A DNA stretch of 64,000 nucleotides. Source: DATJGR01 sp963787045 (GTDB taxonomy: Bacteria; Pseudomonadota; Gammaproteobacteria; Pseudomonadales; Azotimanducaceae). Made by a program: the position numbers and the translations under genes. Within the stretch, counting starts at the first letter, position 1. Each line of letters opens with the position of its first letter. Under the pieces are notes generated by a model. The model saw nothing but the letters and a program-made list of their open reading frames with translations. It had not been told where the DNA came from and searched no databases. The stretch lies in contig CAWBBR010000011.1 of NCBI GenBank assembly GCA_963787045.1, positions 1 through 64,000 on the forward strand, written 5' to 3'. Positions 9,768 to 20,493 of the stretch are shown one piece after another.

Positions 9768-10019
9768 TCAGTGAACGATGTCGGGCGCCGTGGTCGACGG
9801 GTGGTTGGCCTCGGCGACGTCCGACATCTGCGATGCCGCCGCCTCGATCATCAGCTTCGCAACCTGCATTGCATCGGTGCCCAGCATCGTGCGGACTTCC
9901 CGGGAAAACTGAATCCGCAGCAGCGGCTCCGCGCCGTGGTCCGGATCGCGCAGCACGATGTCGCCGTTGGACAACTGCACGATTTCGAGCATCGCAAACG
10001 CATCCGACTGTTCGTCCAT
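9768..10019 (-). CDS. Conserved hypothetical protein next to topA
   Basis: This 83-residue protein belongs to a small family often found between lexA and topA; I cannot assign a function. Visible features are an N-terminal beta-rich part (LEIVQLSNGDIVLRD, then LLRIQFSREV) and an amphipathic helix (AMQVAKLMIEAAASQMSDV). It has no signal peptide or membrane segment, so it should be cytoplasmic. I chose ATG at 10019 because GGAGAGG lies just upstream on the minus strand; a TTG at 10037 would overlap topA. It follows topA by 14 bases and is probably co-transcribed with it. Confidence 0.72.
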   Translation of the reverse strand: MDEQSDAFAMLEIVQLSNGDIVLRDPDHGAEPLLRIQFSREVRTMLGTDAMQVAKLMIEAAASQMSDVAEANHPSTTAPDIVH

Positions 10020-10033
10020 TGCCTCTCCGATGA

Positions 10034-12743
10034 TCAACTCGGTGCGCGCTTGCGTGGCGCACGTTTGCTCGCTGTCTTCTTCTCGGCACGCGGCGGCCGC
10101 GCCGCTTTTGCTTCTTCGGCCGCGCCGGATTCCTGCACCCAGCGGCCGTTCTGATACACCGCGCGCCAGCCGGTCGGCTTGCCGTCCGATTCGCTCGCGA
10201 CGAACTGCTCACGCGTCTTGCGACTGTACTTCACGATCGCCGGATTGCCCTGCGGGTCGGCTTCCGGAGCGTCGAGCAGGTAGCGATGCTTGGGATCGAT
10301 CTCCGCTCTGTGCGGCTTCAATTCGGCAATCGTCGGCGCGCGCGTTTCCCGGTGCTTCGGAAACTGGCTCGCCGCCAGAAAGATCCCCGAAGCGCCGTCG
10401 CGCAGGATGTAGTGATCGTCGACCTTGACGCAGCGCAGTTCCGGCATCGGCACCGGAGCCGATTTCGGCGGCGCCGCTTCACCGCTGCGCAACAGCTTGC
10501 GCGTGTTCTTGCAGTTGGTGTTCGTGCAGCCGAAGTATTTGCCGAAACGTCCCGACTTCAGCTGCATCTCGGCGCCGCACTTGTCGCACTCGATCACCGG
10601 ACCGTCGTAACCCTTGATACGGAACTCGCCCTGCTCCACGCGAAAGCCCGGGCAATCCGGATTGTTGCCGCAGATGTGCAGCTTGCGGCCCTCGTCCACC
10701 AGATAGCTGTCCATCGGCGTGGCGCAAACCGGGCACCGGACTTTCGTTCGCAGTAACCGCGACTCGCCCTCGGCGTCGGCGTCCACGTCGACGACTTCGT
10801 CGCCCGCAATCAGATTCAGCGTATGGGTGCAGCGCTCTTTCGGCGGCAGCGCGTACCCGGAGCAACCGAGGAACACGCCGGTGCTGCCGGTGCGGATCTG
10901 CATCGGTCGCCCGCACACGCTGCATGGAATATCGGTGTTGGTAGGGACGTTCGGCCGCATCCCGCCTTTGACGGCCTGCGCGCGCGTCAGCTTTCCGGAA
11001 AAGTCGCCATAAAAGGTATCGAGAACTTCGCGCCAGTCGGCCTCGCCGTCGGCGATCTGATCGAGTTGTCCCTCGAGCTGCGCGGTGAAGCCGAAGTCGA
11101 GCAGGTTGTCGAAATTCTCGACCAGCCTGTCGGTGACCAGTTCGCCGATCTTCTCGGCGTGAAAGCGCCGCGCGTTGAGCGTCACGTAGCCGCGTTCCTG
11201 AATCGTCGAGATGATCGCGGCATACGTCGACGGTCTTCCGATGCCGCGTTTCTCGAGTTCGCGCACGAGGCTCGCCTCGCCGTAGCGCGGCGGCGGTTTC
11301 GTGAAGTGTTGAACCGGTTCGATAGCCTCGACCGCAAGCGTTTCTCCTGCCACGAAATCCGGCAGCGTGCGGTCTTCGTCTTTGCGCGCCACCGCCGGCA
11401 GCACGCGCGTGAAACCGTCGAAGCGCAGGATGCGTCCGCGAATGCGCGCCTCGAAATCGCCGGCTTGCGCGATCACCGTCGTGCTCGTGTATTCGGCGGG
11501 CGGCATCTGGCACGCCACGAACTGACGCCAGATCATTTCGTAGAGACGAACGGCGTCGCTCTCCATTCCGACCAATGCCGACGGCGCCGTGCCGACGTTC
11601 GACGGACGGATCGCTTCGTGCGCTTCCTGCGCCGCCGCCTTGCTCGCGTACGAGTTCGGTTGTTCGGGCAGATACTGTGCGCCGAACTCTTTCTCGATGT
11701 ACTCGCGCGCCGCCCCCACCGCGTCGCTCGACAGGTTCGTCGAGTCGGTACGCATATAGGTGATGTAGCCGGCTTCGTAAAGTCGTTGGGCCATCATCAT
11801 CGTCTTCTTCACGCTGAACGACATCCGCGTGCTGGCGGCTTGTTGCAACGTGGACGTGATGAACGGCGCATTCGGTCGCGTGGTGGTCGGGCGGTCTTCT
11901 CGCGACGCAACCGTGAACGGCTTGCCGCGCAGCCGCGACATCGCGTCGTCCGACTGTGCCGCACTGGTCGGGCGATAGTTTTCGCCTCGATCCTTGAACA
12001 CCTGGAACCGATAGCTCTCATCGTCGTTGGGCCGCTTCAGATCGGCGAACGCTTCCCAGTATTCCTCCGGGATGAACGCGCGGATTTCGCGTTCGCGTTC
12101 GACGATCAGCCGCACCGCCACCGATTGAACGCGGCCGGCGGACAAACCTCGCGCGACTTTCGCCCACAAGAGCGGCGACAGCTCGAAGCCGACGACGCGA
12201 TCGAGGAAAGCGGCGCGCCTGTTGCGCGCTGACGCGGCTCGCGTCGATGGACGTCGGATTGGCAAACGCTTCCTGGATCGCTTTGCGCGTGATTTCGTTG
12301 AAAACGACGCGCCGATACCGGTCGGGGTCGCCGCCGATCGTCTCTTTCAGATGCCAGGCGATGGCCTCGCCTTCCCGGTCCAGGTCGGTCGCGAGATAGA
12401 TCTGGTCCGATTTCTCGGCGAGCTTGCGCAGCTCGTCGACCACCTTCTCTTTGCCGGGCAGGATCTCGTATGTGGCTTTCCAGTCGTGTTCCGGATCGAC
12501 GCCCATCCGACGCACGAGCTGCGTGCGCGCGCGTTGCTTGCGGTAAGTCTCTTTTGCTTTCGCGGAAAGCTTGCGGGTTTTCGCCGCCTCTTTTGCGCGC
12601 GCCTTCGGATCACTCGCCTTGCCGCCGGTCGGCAAATCGCGGATGTGACCGATGCTGGACTTTACGATGTAGTCCTTGCCGAGATACCGATTGATGGTCC
12701 GCGCCTTGGCCGGCGACTCGACGATGACCAACGAACGGGCCAT
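10034..12743 (-). CDS. topA: DNA topoisomerase I (one frameshift in the sequence)
   Basis: This type IA topoisomerase relaxes negative supercoils. The TOPRIM domain is at the N-terminus (VIVESPAKARTI, TDLDREGEAIAWHL). The catalytic tyrosine is in GYITYMRTDSTNLS, and KRGIGRPSTYA and QERGYV are typical family motifs. Three C-terminal four-cysteine zinc domains follow (CSVCGRP, CPVCATP, CDKCGAE), then a basic Lys/Arg/Ala tail. The frame breaks near 12215, between SAQQARR and LDRVVGFELSP. Deleting one T from TTT restores QQARRFLDRVVG, and the net length is one base over a multiple of three. As topA is essential, this is almost certainly a sequence error. The start ATG at 12743 has a strong AGGAGGC three bases upstream. 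Confidence 0.95.
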
Positions 12744-12786
12744 GTGCCTCCTGGTGCGACGGGGGTGCCCGGCGCGAAAGGCGCCA

Positions 12787-12816
12787 TGTATACGCGCTCT
12801 ATTTCCGGACTGTCAA
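12787..12816 (-). promoter_or_regulatory. Sigma-70 type promoter for topA
   Basis: On the minus strand a perfect -35 TTGACA (plus positions 12811-12816) is followed after 18 bases by TATACA (plus 12787-12792). Transcription would begin about 35 bases before the topA ATG at 12743. The hexamers are seen directly; activity is inferred. Confidence 0.6.
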
Positions 12817-12866
12817 CTTAACGGCGCGGAGACATTTGCACAGAGGGGAGATCTGCGCGATGTGTC

Positions 12867-13466
12867 TCACTGATGCGTTGACGCGTCTTCCGACGCGTCG
12901 TCGGACGCGTCCGCGGCAGTGGCGGCCGCATCCGCAAGCAGTTGAATTTCCGCGAGGTTCTGCAGTAGATCATGCAGGCGATCGACGCTCGCTTCGGCGT
13001 CTTCCGCGGTCGCTCGTTCACGCCACCAACAGCTCACTTCGCTCGCATCGGCCGCGCATGCGAGCGCGTCGGACGGTAATTTGCGTAAGACTTCGCCGAC
13101 GTGCTGCCAGTACGCCGCATCGCCCGCGGGGCGCGTTGCCCAGATCCAACCGTCGATCGGTCCATCGTTTGCGCCGGGTTTGCGGAGGATCTTCCACTGC
13201 GGAGCGGCCCGCGCGAGTCGTCGCATGCCGAGCCGATAGGCCGCGCACATCACCTTCGGCTCGAGCTTCACGCCACCGGCACTGACGCGCGCGTGTGGTT
13301 CGGCTGCAAGGTCGTCGAGCTGTGTCATCTCCACCTGGATGCCGTGAGCGCGTGCGCGCGTGCGCATCTTCGACAGGCGTCGGTCCGAACGCGACGGCAT
13401 CATCCAGAGCAGCGGACCAAACGCCGCAAACAGCGCGACTGCGATGATTAGCCAGGTCAACGACAT
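12867..13466 (-). CDS. Membrane-anchored protein of unknown function
   Basis: This 199-residue protein has one N-terminal membrane segment (residues 4-22) followed by a basic stretch (SRSDRRLSKMRTRARAHG), so the rest should be cytoplasmic. The soluble part contains a Trp-rich middle (APQWKIL, GWIWATRPAGDAAYW, SCWWRERA) and ends in a low-complexity Ala/Asp/Ser tail. Proteins of this layout in gammaproteobacteria are sometimes labelled YajC-like because of the single N-terminal helix, but I see no real YajC domain. It lies upstream of topA in the same direction, 123 bases away. The function is not recognised. Confidence 0.65.
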   Translation of the reverse strand: MSLTWLIIAVALFAAFGPLLWMMPSRSDRRLSKMRTRARAHGIQVEMTQLDDLAAEPHARVSAGGVKLEPKVMCAAYRLGMRRLARAAPQWKILRKPGANDGPIDGWIWATRPAGDAAYWQHVGEVLRKLPSDALACAADASEVSCWWRERATAEDAEASVDRLHDLLQNLAEIQLLADAAATAADASDDASEDASTHQ

Positions 13467-13559
13467 GCTCCGTCTTGTGAGTTGGCGTGGCCGTGAGGCC
13501 AGTTGTTCGGCGCGACGATTGTGTTGTATGGTCGCCCGAACATCGGGTAGTGGACAATC

Positions 13560-14009
13560 ATGGGCGCATACCGACGGATCCTGCTAGCGGTAGACCTCAC
13601 GGAAGAGTCCCACCGCGTCTCCGGCCGGGCGATGGTGCTCGCGAAACGCTTCGAAGCGGAACTGCACGTGATCCATGTCATCGAACCGTTGAGTCTCGCT
13701 TACGGCGGCGACATCCCGATGGATTTGTCGTCGGTACAGGAACAGATCCACGCACAAGCCAAGTCGCATCTCGCCGAGTTCGCCACGTCGATCGGCGTAC
13801 CCCCCGAACACCGCTACCTGATCTTCGGCAGACCGGAAGCCGAGATCCATCGCATCGCGAAAGAAAAAGCGATCGATCTCGTGGTGGTGGGCAGTCACGG
13901 CCGCCACGGTCTCGCACTGTTGCTTGGCTCCACCGCAAACGGCGTTCTGCATGGTTCACCGACCGACGTGCTCGCGGTGCGCGTCGGCAGCGACGCGCCG
14001 CAAGACTAG
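13560..14009 (+). CDS. Universal stress protein, UspA family
   Basis: This 149-residue single-domain USP has the Rossmann-like start RRILLAVDLTEES and the C-terminal nucleotide-binding signature VVVGSHGRHGLALLLGST, followed by the typical V-x-VLAVR end. That signature marks the ATP-binding subclass. The protein should be cytoplasmic and act in stress survival; no partner is evident. The start is ATG at 13560, without a strong Shine-Dalgarno sequence. The next gene begins six bases after its stop, so the two may share a transcript, although a functional connection to a lytic transglycosylase is not obvious. Confidence 0.92.
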   Translation: MGAYRRILLAVDLTEESHRVSGRAMVLAKRFEAELHVIHVIEPLSLAYGGDIPMDLSSVQEQIHAQAKSHLAEFATSIGVPPEHRYLIFGRPEAEIHRIAKEKAIDLVVVGSHGRHGLALLLGSTANGVLHGSPTDVLAVRVGSDAPQD

Positions 14010-14015
14010 CCCCTG

Positions 14016-15954
14016 ATGATCGGAGTGGGTCGCACCCTCGCGGGGCTGCGCGCGCGAGCGTTTGCCGTTCTCGTCGCACTGTTGGCAACCCCTGCCAGTG
14101 CCGACGAACTGAGCGACAATCGCCAGCAATACCTCGGCGCGCTGCGCGACCTCGACAACGGTCAGATCGAAGCGTTTCAAGCCGCCAAGGCGAAGCTGAT
14201 CGACTATCCGCTGTATCCGTATCTCGACTATCAAGATCACCTGCTGCGGCTGAGTCACCTGACGGCGGTCGATGTCGCGGCGTTTCGCGAGCGTTGGAAA
14301 GACTCGCCGATCGCCGACCGCCTCTACGACGAATGGATGGACGACCTCGCGCAACGCGGCGCGTGGGATGTCTTCATGGCCAACTACCAGCCGGCCGGCG
14401 CCAGCGCAGAACGGCAATGTACTTACCTGCGCGCGCTCGACCGCAGCGGCCAGCACGACGCGGCGATGGCCGCGGTCGCGCCGTTGTGGCTGGTCGGCAC
14501 GTCGCAACCGAAGATCTGCGATGCGTTGTTCGCGACGTGGATCGAACGCGGTCTGGTGAACAATCGCCTGGTGTGGGAACGCCTGACGCTCGCAATACAG
14601 GCGCGCTCCTGGGAGCTGGCGCGATACCTGGCCGGACTGCTCAGCGTCGAGCTGCGCAAACAGGGCGATTTGTTCTATCGGGTGGGTCGCGATCCATCGT
14701 TAGTGCAGGACACGGCGCGCTTCACGACCGACGACACGGCAACGCGCGAGATCCTCCGGCTCGGGATACGACGCCTCGCGTCGATCGATCCCGACGCCGC
14801 CACCACCGCGTGGGCCGCATACCGCAAGACGCTCAGTTTCGAACCGGACGACGTGCGCATCATCGGACAGGACCTGACGATCGCACTGGCGCGCCACGGC
14901 ATCATCGATCCGAATGCGGATCTCTCGCCGAGCGCGGATGGTCGCCACTTGCTCGTGCAAGAGGCACTGATCCTCGCAGCGTTGACCAACAAGGACTGGC
15001 CGAACGTCGTGGCATTCATCATGCGCCTCGACGAAACGGAGCGCGCCAAGCAACGGTGGCAGTATTGGCTCGGCCGCGCCCAACGAGCGCTCGCTGCCGC
15101 ACCGGACGATGCGACGCCAATCGAAAATCCGTGGACTTGCCCTCGCCGACGATCGTCAGTACTACGGATTTCTCGCCGCCGAATCGCTCGGCCAGGCGCC
15201 GGCACTCAACGACAAGTCGACGCGACCCGACGTAGAAGCGGTCAACGCGATGCAGCAACGCCCTCCGATGCAACGTCTGATCGAGCTGTATGCAATCGGC
15301 GACCGTTCCGATGCGCGGCGCGAGTGGGCGATGTTGCTGCCGAATCTCGATCCGCCACAGCGCGCCGCCGCGGCGTACCTCATCGCCGACATCGGCTGGA
15401 TCGATCTCAGCATCATGGCCGCGAATGCGGCCGAGTTGCGCGACGACCTGTCGTTGCGATTTCCCAGCCCGTTCACGCCGACATTCGTAAAGGAGAGTCG
15501 CGCCAGCACCGTGCCGATCAGCTTCCTTTATGGCGTCGCACGACAGGAGAGCGCCTTCGCGCCGGCCGCCCGGTCTTCCGCCGGCGCGCTCGGCCTCATG
15601 CAGTTGATGCCTGCCACCGCAGCGGCAACGGCACGCAACGCCGGCGAACCGATCCCGCTGACCGCCGCGCTGTTCGATCCGGTGGTGAACGTCCACGTCG
15701 CGAGTCGCCACCTGGCCGAACTGCTCGAACGTTACGACGGCAACCGCGTACTGGTGGCTGCTGCGTACAACGCCGGCTCACACCGCGTCGACCGTTGGTT
15801 GCGCGATCGCCCTGCCCGTCCGGCCGATATCTGGATCGAGACCATTCCGTTCGCGGAGACTCGCGACTACGTCAAGAACGTACTGGCGTTCGCGTACATC
15901 TACGGCCAACGGCTCGGGCACCCGACCAAGTTCCTCGACGCCGACGAACGCTGA
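14016..15954 (+). CDS. slt: Soluble lytic murein transglycosylase, Slt70-like (one frameshift)
   Basis: This enzyme cleaves peptidoglycan between MurNAc and GlcNAc, forming 1,6-anhydro-MurNAc, in the periplasm. A signal peptide is visible (residues 1-30, ending in ATPASADE). A long alpha-helical U-shaped region comes next, and the C-terminal SLT domain carries catalytic Glu in ARQESAFAP, followed by SAGALGLMQLMPAT and AAYNAGSHRVDRW. The length after correction, about 645 residues, matches Slt70. The frame changes near 15110, with ENPWTC in one frame and IRGLALADDRQYYGF in the next. The span is one base over a multiple of three, so one extra base explains the break. The conserved catalytic domain argues against a real pseudogene. 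Confidence 0.92.
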
Positions 15955-15970
15955 ACAGAGGATCGCGCGC

Positions 15971-16756
15971 CTGATCGACATCGGAGCGAATCTCACCAAT
16001 CCGGCATTCGCGAAGGACCTCGACGCGGTGCTGCGCCGAGCGATCGATGAAGGCGTAGAGCGGATCATCGTCACCGGCACCGACCTGGAATCCAGCGAAG
16101 CGGCTGTCGCGCTTTGTGTCGCGTATCCGACCGCACCTTTACTGCACCGTTGGCATTCATCCGCACGACGCCGCCGCGGCTCCCGCGGGTTGGCTCGAAC
16201 GACTCGAAATTCTGGCTCGCAATCGCGGCGGTTCGCGCAATCGGCGAGACCGGCCTCGATTTCAATCGCAACTACTCGCCGCAGCCGGCACAGCGGGCGG
16301 TCTTCGACGCACAGCTGGCTCTGGCGGTGCGGCTTCAGCTACCGGTATTCGTGCACGATCGCGACTCGAACGGCGCAGTGGCCGACGCGCTGTCGCGTCA
16401 CCGCGCCGCGCTTCGCGACGTCGTAGTGCATTGCTTCACCGGCAGCGAAGCCGACCTGCTGCGCTATCTCGATCTCGGCTGCCACATCGGCATCACCGGC
16501 TGGATCTGCGACGAACGGCGCGGATCGGCATTGAAGCAGCTGGTCGCGCGAATCCCGGACGACCGCCTGCTGATCGAAACCGACGCGCCGTTCCTGTTAC
16601 CCCGCACCCTGTCGCCGCGGCCGAAAAACCGGCGCAACGAACCCGCGTATCTGATCTGGGTGGCGAGAGCTGTGGCAGAGGCGCGCGGTCAGACGGTCGA
16701 AGCAGTCGGCCGCGCTAACCCGCGCGAATGCGCGTCGCGTGTTCGCGCTCGACTGA
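15971..16756 (+). CDS. tatD: TatD family metal-dependent DNase/hydrolase (three frameshifts)
   Basis: This TIM-barrel hydrolase has the TatD order of motifs spread over three frames. LIDIGANLTNPAF and IIVTGTDLESS come first, then CTVGIHPHDA, then IGETGLDFNRNYSP, VHCFTGS and LLIETDAPFLLPR. The C-terminus FALD-stop at 16756 needs another frame change near 16720. Three +1 shifts make the span an exact multiple of three. All metal ligands expected of the family are present across the pieces. No ATG is visible at the start: the first family residue is encoded by CTG at 15971, so the true start may be damaged or lie slightly upstream. It follows slt closely. The role is inferred as 3'-5' DNase or quality-control hydrolase. 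Confidence 0.87.
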
Positions 16757-16760
16757 GTGC

Positions 16761-16997
16761 TCAAGACACCAGGCGCAGCACGTCGTCGGCATTGAACGGC
16801 CAGGCGAGCTCCGCGCCGCCCTCTGTCGCAACGACCGGGATCGAGGTGCCGTAGCGCGCAAAGAGAGTTGCGTCGTTCACGATGTCGACCACGTCGACGG
16901 TCGTGCGACGCAGTTCTGGCATACTACGCAGCAATCGCTCGGCGCTTTCGCAGAGGTGGCAACCCTCGGTGGAGTAGAGAATGAGCGACTTGATCAC
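16761..16997 (-). CDS. Glutaredoxin-like family protein (thioredoxin fold, DUF836 type)
   Basis: This 78-residue thioredoxin-fold protein carries a CxxC-type motif CHLC near residues 14-17 (YSTEGCHLCE) and the cis-proline region SIPVVAT. It resembles the small glutaredoxin-like proteins found in many gammaproteobacteria. The start is GTG at 16997, and there is no signal peptide. It is convergent with tatD, whose reconstructed stop lies five bases away, and divergent from the C39-like gene at 17027. A thiol-disulfide exchange role is inferred from the fold; no substrate is suggested by the context. Confidence 0.8.
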   Translation of the reverse strand: MIKSLILYSTEGCHLCESAERLLRSMPELRRTTVDVVDIVNDATLFARYGTSIPVVATEGGAELAWPFNADDVLRLVS

Positions 16998-17026
16998 GCG
17001 CGCAGGCTAAGAGAACGGATTCGGTG

Positions 17027-17955
17027 ATGCAAACGCTGCGATTCGCTTCGGCAAACGTCGCCGCCCGGTATCCGCTCGAGATTTCGGGCGCCGCTGCGTG
17101 GCGCCAGAGCGAAGGCGGCTGGTCATCCACGATTGCTCTCGGCGATCTTCCCAACGATCACATTGTGGTGCCGAGTTTCGCGATGGCGGGGCTCGCCCGA
17201 ACCGACTTTCGCCGCAGAACTGATCGCATCGGACGCTGCATGGCGCATCGCTCCGACTCAGCGCGCCGCGCCCGACGTTACCAACCCGGACCCACGCGCA
17301 ACCACGCACATCGACTATTTCCATTGTCGGGCCGCGATTGCGGCGACGTCGCTCACGGTTTCGGTAGCCACCGTGCGCGAGCCGGTCAACTACCTGATGT
17401 CCGTCTCGATGCGAGCATTCCGGATCGACGCGGTTCGCGGCGCCGCGGTTACGCCGCGCCTGGTCGTGCCGCCGATCAGTCAGCTGACGGCCCCAAGGGC
17501 GCTTCGCTATCGCATCTGCTCACCGACGAGCGTCGCGATGGTGCTCGCCTACCACGGCATCGACGCCTCGTTGGCCAGCCGTCGTGCGCGAGTGTCTACA
17601 CGAGCCGTCGGGTCTCTTCGGCGTGTGGCCGCTGGCGATTCGAACCGCGACGGATGCAGGCCTGATCGGCGCGGTCGAGTGCTTCGATAGTCTCGACGCC
17701 GCGGCGCCGGTTCTCGAACGCGGTCTGCCGATCGTAGCGAGCATCCGATTCGCCGCCGGCGCGCTGCCCGGAGCTGCGCTGTCGGCAACCGAGGGGCACC
17801 TGGTGGTGGTCACCGGCATGGACGCCGATTGGGTGTACATCAACGACCCGGCCGCGCGCGACGCGAGCGCCGTGCCGCGACAATGCCCGCGCGACGCGTT
17901 CGCCGCCGCCTGGTTGAACGAGCGCGGCGCCGCGTACATCCTGTATCCCCTCTGA
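17027..17955 (+). CDS. C39-like cysteine peptidase family protein (two frameshifts)
   Basis: The C-terminal half is a papain-like C39-type domain. The candidate nucleophile is in RICSPTSVAMVLAYHG, the histidine in EGHLVVVTGMD and the aspartate in VYINDPAARD, so a complete Cys-His-Asp triad is visible. The N-terminal half is beta-rich (WRQSEGGWSSTIALG, THIDYFHCRAAI) and of unknown role. I see no signal peptide, export ABC transporter or bacteriocin-like gene nearby, so a housekeeping or intracellular hydrolase is more likely than a bacteriocin-processing enzyme. Frames change near 17205 and 17580, and the total is consistent with two extra bases. ATG 17027 was chosen; a GTG lies three bases upstream. 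Confidence 0.75.
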
Positions 17956-17992
17956 TGTATCGTTCGGCGACGCGTTTGCGGATGGAGCATCC

Positions 17993-18529
17993 GTGCAATC
18001 GATGATCGAACCGCGCGTAATCGTGCGGCCCGTTGCGCCCGACGATCGCGACGAATTTCTCGCGCTGATGCAGGCGAGCCGCAGCCTTCACGAACCGTGG
18101 ATTTCACCACCGCTCACGCCGCGCGCATTCGACGCCTATCTCACCCGCATGAATCGCAACGATCACGAAGGTCTGATCGTGTGCCGGCGCGAGAGTCCCG
18201 TGATCGTCGGCGTGATCAATCTGAACAACATCGTGCGCGGCTCTTTCCTCAATGCGTCGCTCGGCTACTACGCCGGGTTGCCTTACGCAGGCCACGGTTA
18301 CATGACCAGCGGATTGAAAGCGGCCGTGCGCTACGCGTTCGACGGAATGGGGCTGCATCGGCTCGAAGCGAATATCCAGCCGACCAACGAGCCGTCGATC
18401 AACCTGGTGAAGCGGTGCGGCTTCGTCAACGAGGGGTTCTCACCGAAGTTCCTCTACATCGACGGCGCATGGCGCGACCACCAGCGTTGGGCAATCTACC
18501 ATCGCCGCGATACACTGCACGGCGCCTAG
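17993..18529 (+). CDS. GNAT family N-acetyltransferase, RimJ-like
   Basis: This 178-residue acetyltransferase has the RimJ/RimL type of GNAT fold. The pattern includes VIVRPVAPDDRDEFLAL at the N-terminus and the acetyl-CoA-binding region YAGHGYMTSGLKAAVRYAF. The C-terminal motif is LEANIQPTNEPSINLVKRCGF. Such enzymes acetylate protein N-termini or small amines; the substrate here is unknown. GTG at 17993 is five bases after GGAG (17984-17987) and is the likely start; ATG at 18002 is the alternative. The gene lies 37 bases after the C39-like gene and 16 bases before the S9 peptidase gene, in the same direction. Confidence 0.88.
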   Translation: MQSMIEPRVIVRPVAPDDRDEFLALMQASRSLHEPWISPPLTPRAFDAYLTRMNRNDHEGLIVCRRESPVIVGVINLNNIVRGSFLNASLGYYAGLPYAGHGYMTSGLKAAVRYAFDGMGLHRLEANIQPTNEPSINLVKRCGFVNEGFSPKFLYIDGAWRDHQRWAIYHRRDTLHGA

Positions 18530-18545
18530 CACAGACGGTCGTCCA

Positions 18546-20493
18546 ATGCCCCGCACCGCCCCTTACGGCAGTTGGCCGTCTCCGATCAGCGCCGAACTCA
18601 TTACCGCCGGCGTCACCGGTCTCAGTGCGCTGACCGGCAACGTCGATGCGCTGTTCTGGCTCGAATCGCGTCCGGAAGAAGGCGGCCGCAACACGCTGAT
18701 CATGTGGCGCGACGGCAAGAGGACCGAACTCACGCCCACTCCGTTCAACGTTCGCACTCGCGTGCACGAGTACGGTGGCGGCGCGTACCTCGCGGCGAAC
18801 AGCCACGCCTATTTCGTCAATTTCGCCGATCAGAACATCTATCGCGTTCCGCTTGCCGGCGGCATTCCGATTGCGGTCACACACACCGATACCGAAACGC
18901 GTTACGCGGATTTCGTCGTCGACGAACCCCGCGCGCGCCTCATCTCGGTGGGTGAGCGTCCCGGAGCGAAAGAACGAGAAAATTGTCTTCTGGCAGTAGA
19001 CATCGCAACCGGCGCCGCGATCGATCTGCATCGCGGCCACGACTTCTATGCGGCGCCTCGCCTCTCCCCCGACGGCCGCCGCATCTGCTTCCTCAGCTGG
19101 GACCACCCGAACATGCCGTGGGACGGCACGCAGCTGCACGTTGCGTCGCTTACCGACGACGGAACGCTCGCCGACGAGACCATCGTCGCGGGCGGCGCCG
19201 CCGAGTCGATCGTGCAACCCGAGTGGCTCACGTCGGAGCGCATCCTGTTCGCCTCCGACCAGAACGGGTTCTGGAACCTTTATAGCTATGACGCGAGCGG
19301 CATCTACTGCGCGTATCCGGACGAAGCCGAGTACAGCGGCCCCGCCTGGGGATTCGGCTCCAAATACTATTGCGTGCTCGGACCACGTCACGTCGTCGCC
19401 CAGCGAATGCACAAAGGCGCGGCGAGCCTGCTGATCATCGACGTCGACAACGGCATGGCTACGCCGCTACCGAGCGAGTGGCAGGCGTTCTTCGGACTCG
19501 CGATGGTTGCAGAGCGCCTGTATTTCATCGGCGGCAGTCCGGATCGCCTCGCCACGATCACGTCGATGGATCTGAGCGGCACACCCGGCGAACCGATCGC
19601 CGTCGCCGGCAAGCTCGAGATCGACCCGTCGTTCTTTTCGATGCCTGCATCGATCGAATACCCGACCCGCGACGGCGCAATCGCATACGCGTACTTCTAT
19701 CCGCCGCGCAATCCCGGATGCGCAAGCAACGCCTTCGGAGCGGCCGCCGCTGCTCGTGATGAGCCATGGCGGCCCGACCGCGGCGACGCATCCGTTGATC
19801 AACTTCCGCATCCAGTACTACACGACGCGCGGCTGGGCGGTCGCCGACGTGAACTACGGCGGCTCCAGCGGCTACGGACGCGCGTACCGCGAGCGACTCG
19901 ACGGCCAGTGGGGCGTGGTCGACGTGCACGATTGCGAGGATCTCGTCGAACACCTCGCGGCCGCGGATCGTATCGATCGCGACCGCGTTGCGATCCGCGG
20001 CGGCAGCGCCGGCGGCTACACCACGCTCGCGGCACTCACGTTCGGCAACACGTTCCGCGCCGGCGCCAGCCACTACGGCATCGGCGACCTCGAAACGCTG
20101 GCGCGCGACACGCACAAATTCGAGTCGCGCTATCTCGATCGACTGATCGGCCCGTACCCGGAGGCGCGCGATCTGTATGTCGAACGCTCGCCGATCCATC
20201 ACGTCGATCGATTGACGTGCCCCGTCGTGTTCTTTCAGGGACTCGAGGATCGCGTGGTGCCGCCGAATCAGGCCGAGGCGATGGTCGACGCGTTGCGGCG
20301 CCGACAGCTGCCGGTCGCCTATGTCGCTTTCGAAGGCGAGCAGCACGGTTTCCGGCAAGCCGCGAACATCCGTCGCGCGCTCGAAGGTGAGTATCTGTTC
20401 TTCGCGCGCATCTTCGGGTTCGAGCCTGCCGATTCGCTACCGCCGCTCGAAATCGAGTTTCTTGGCTCCCACTTGCAGAAGAAGATTCGATGA
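18546..20493 (+). CDS. S9 family prolyl oligopeptidase-like peptidase (one frameshift)
   Basis: A beta-propeller N-terminal region (about residues 20-390; repeats such as LSPDGRRICFLSWDHPNMPWD) precedes an alpha/beta-hydrolase domain. The catalytic serine is in RGGSAGGYT, the aspartate in GLEDRVVPP and the histidine in EGEQHGF, so the triad is complete. The oxyanion-region motif MSHGGPT is also present. No signal peptide is seen, which suggests a cytoplasmic acylaminoacyl- or dipeptidyl-type peptidase. The frame shifts near 19725, just before MSHGGPT, and the length is one base over a multiple of three. The stop overlaps the ddl start as ATGA, so the two genes are coupled. Confidence 0.9.

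Noticed and set aside
10823..12232. Long plus-strand open frame opposite topA
   Set aside because: It is antisense to the catalytic core of topoisomerase I and has no recognisable features.
17027..17955. C39 peptidase as part of a bacteriocin export system
   Set aside because: No ABC transporter, membrane-fusion protein or double-glycine precursor is nearby, and the protein lacks a membrane domain.
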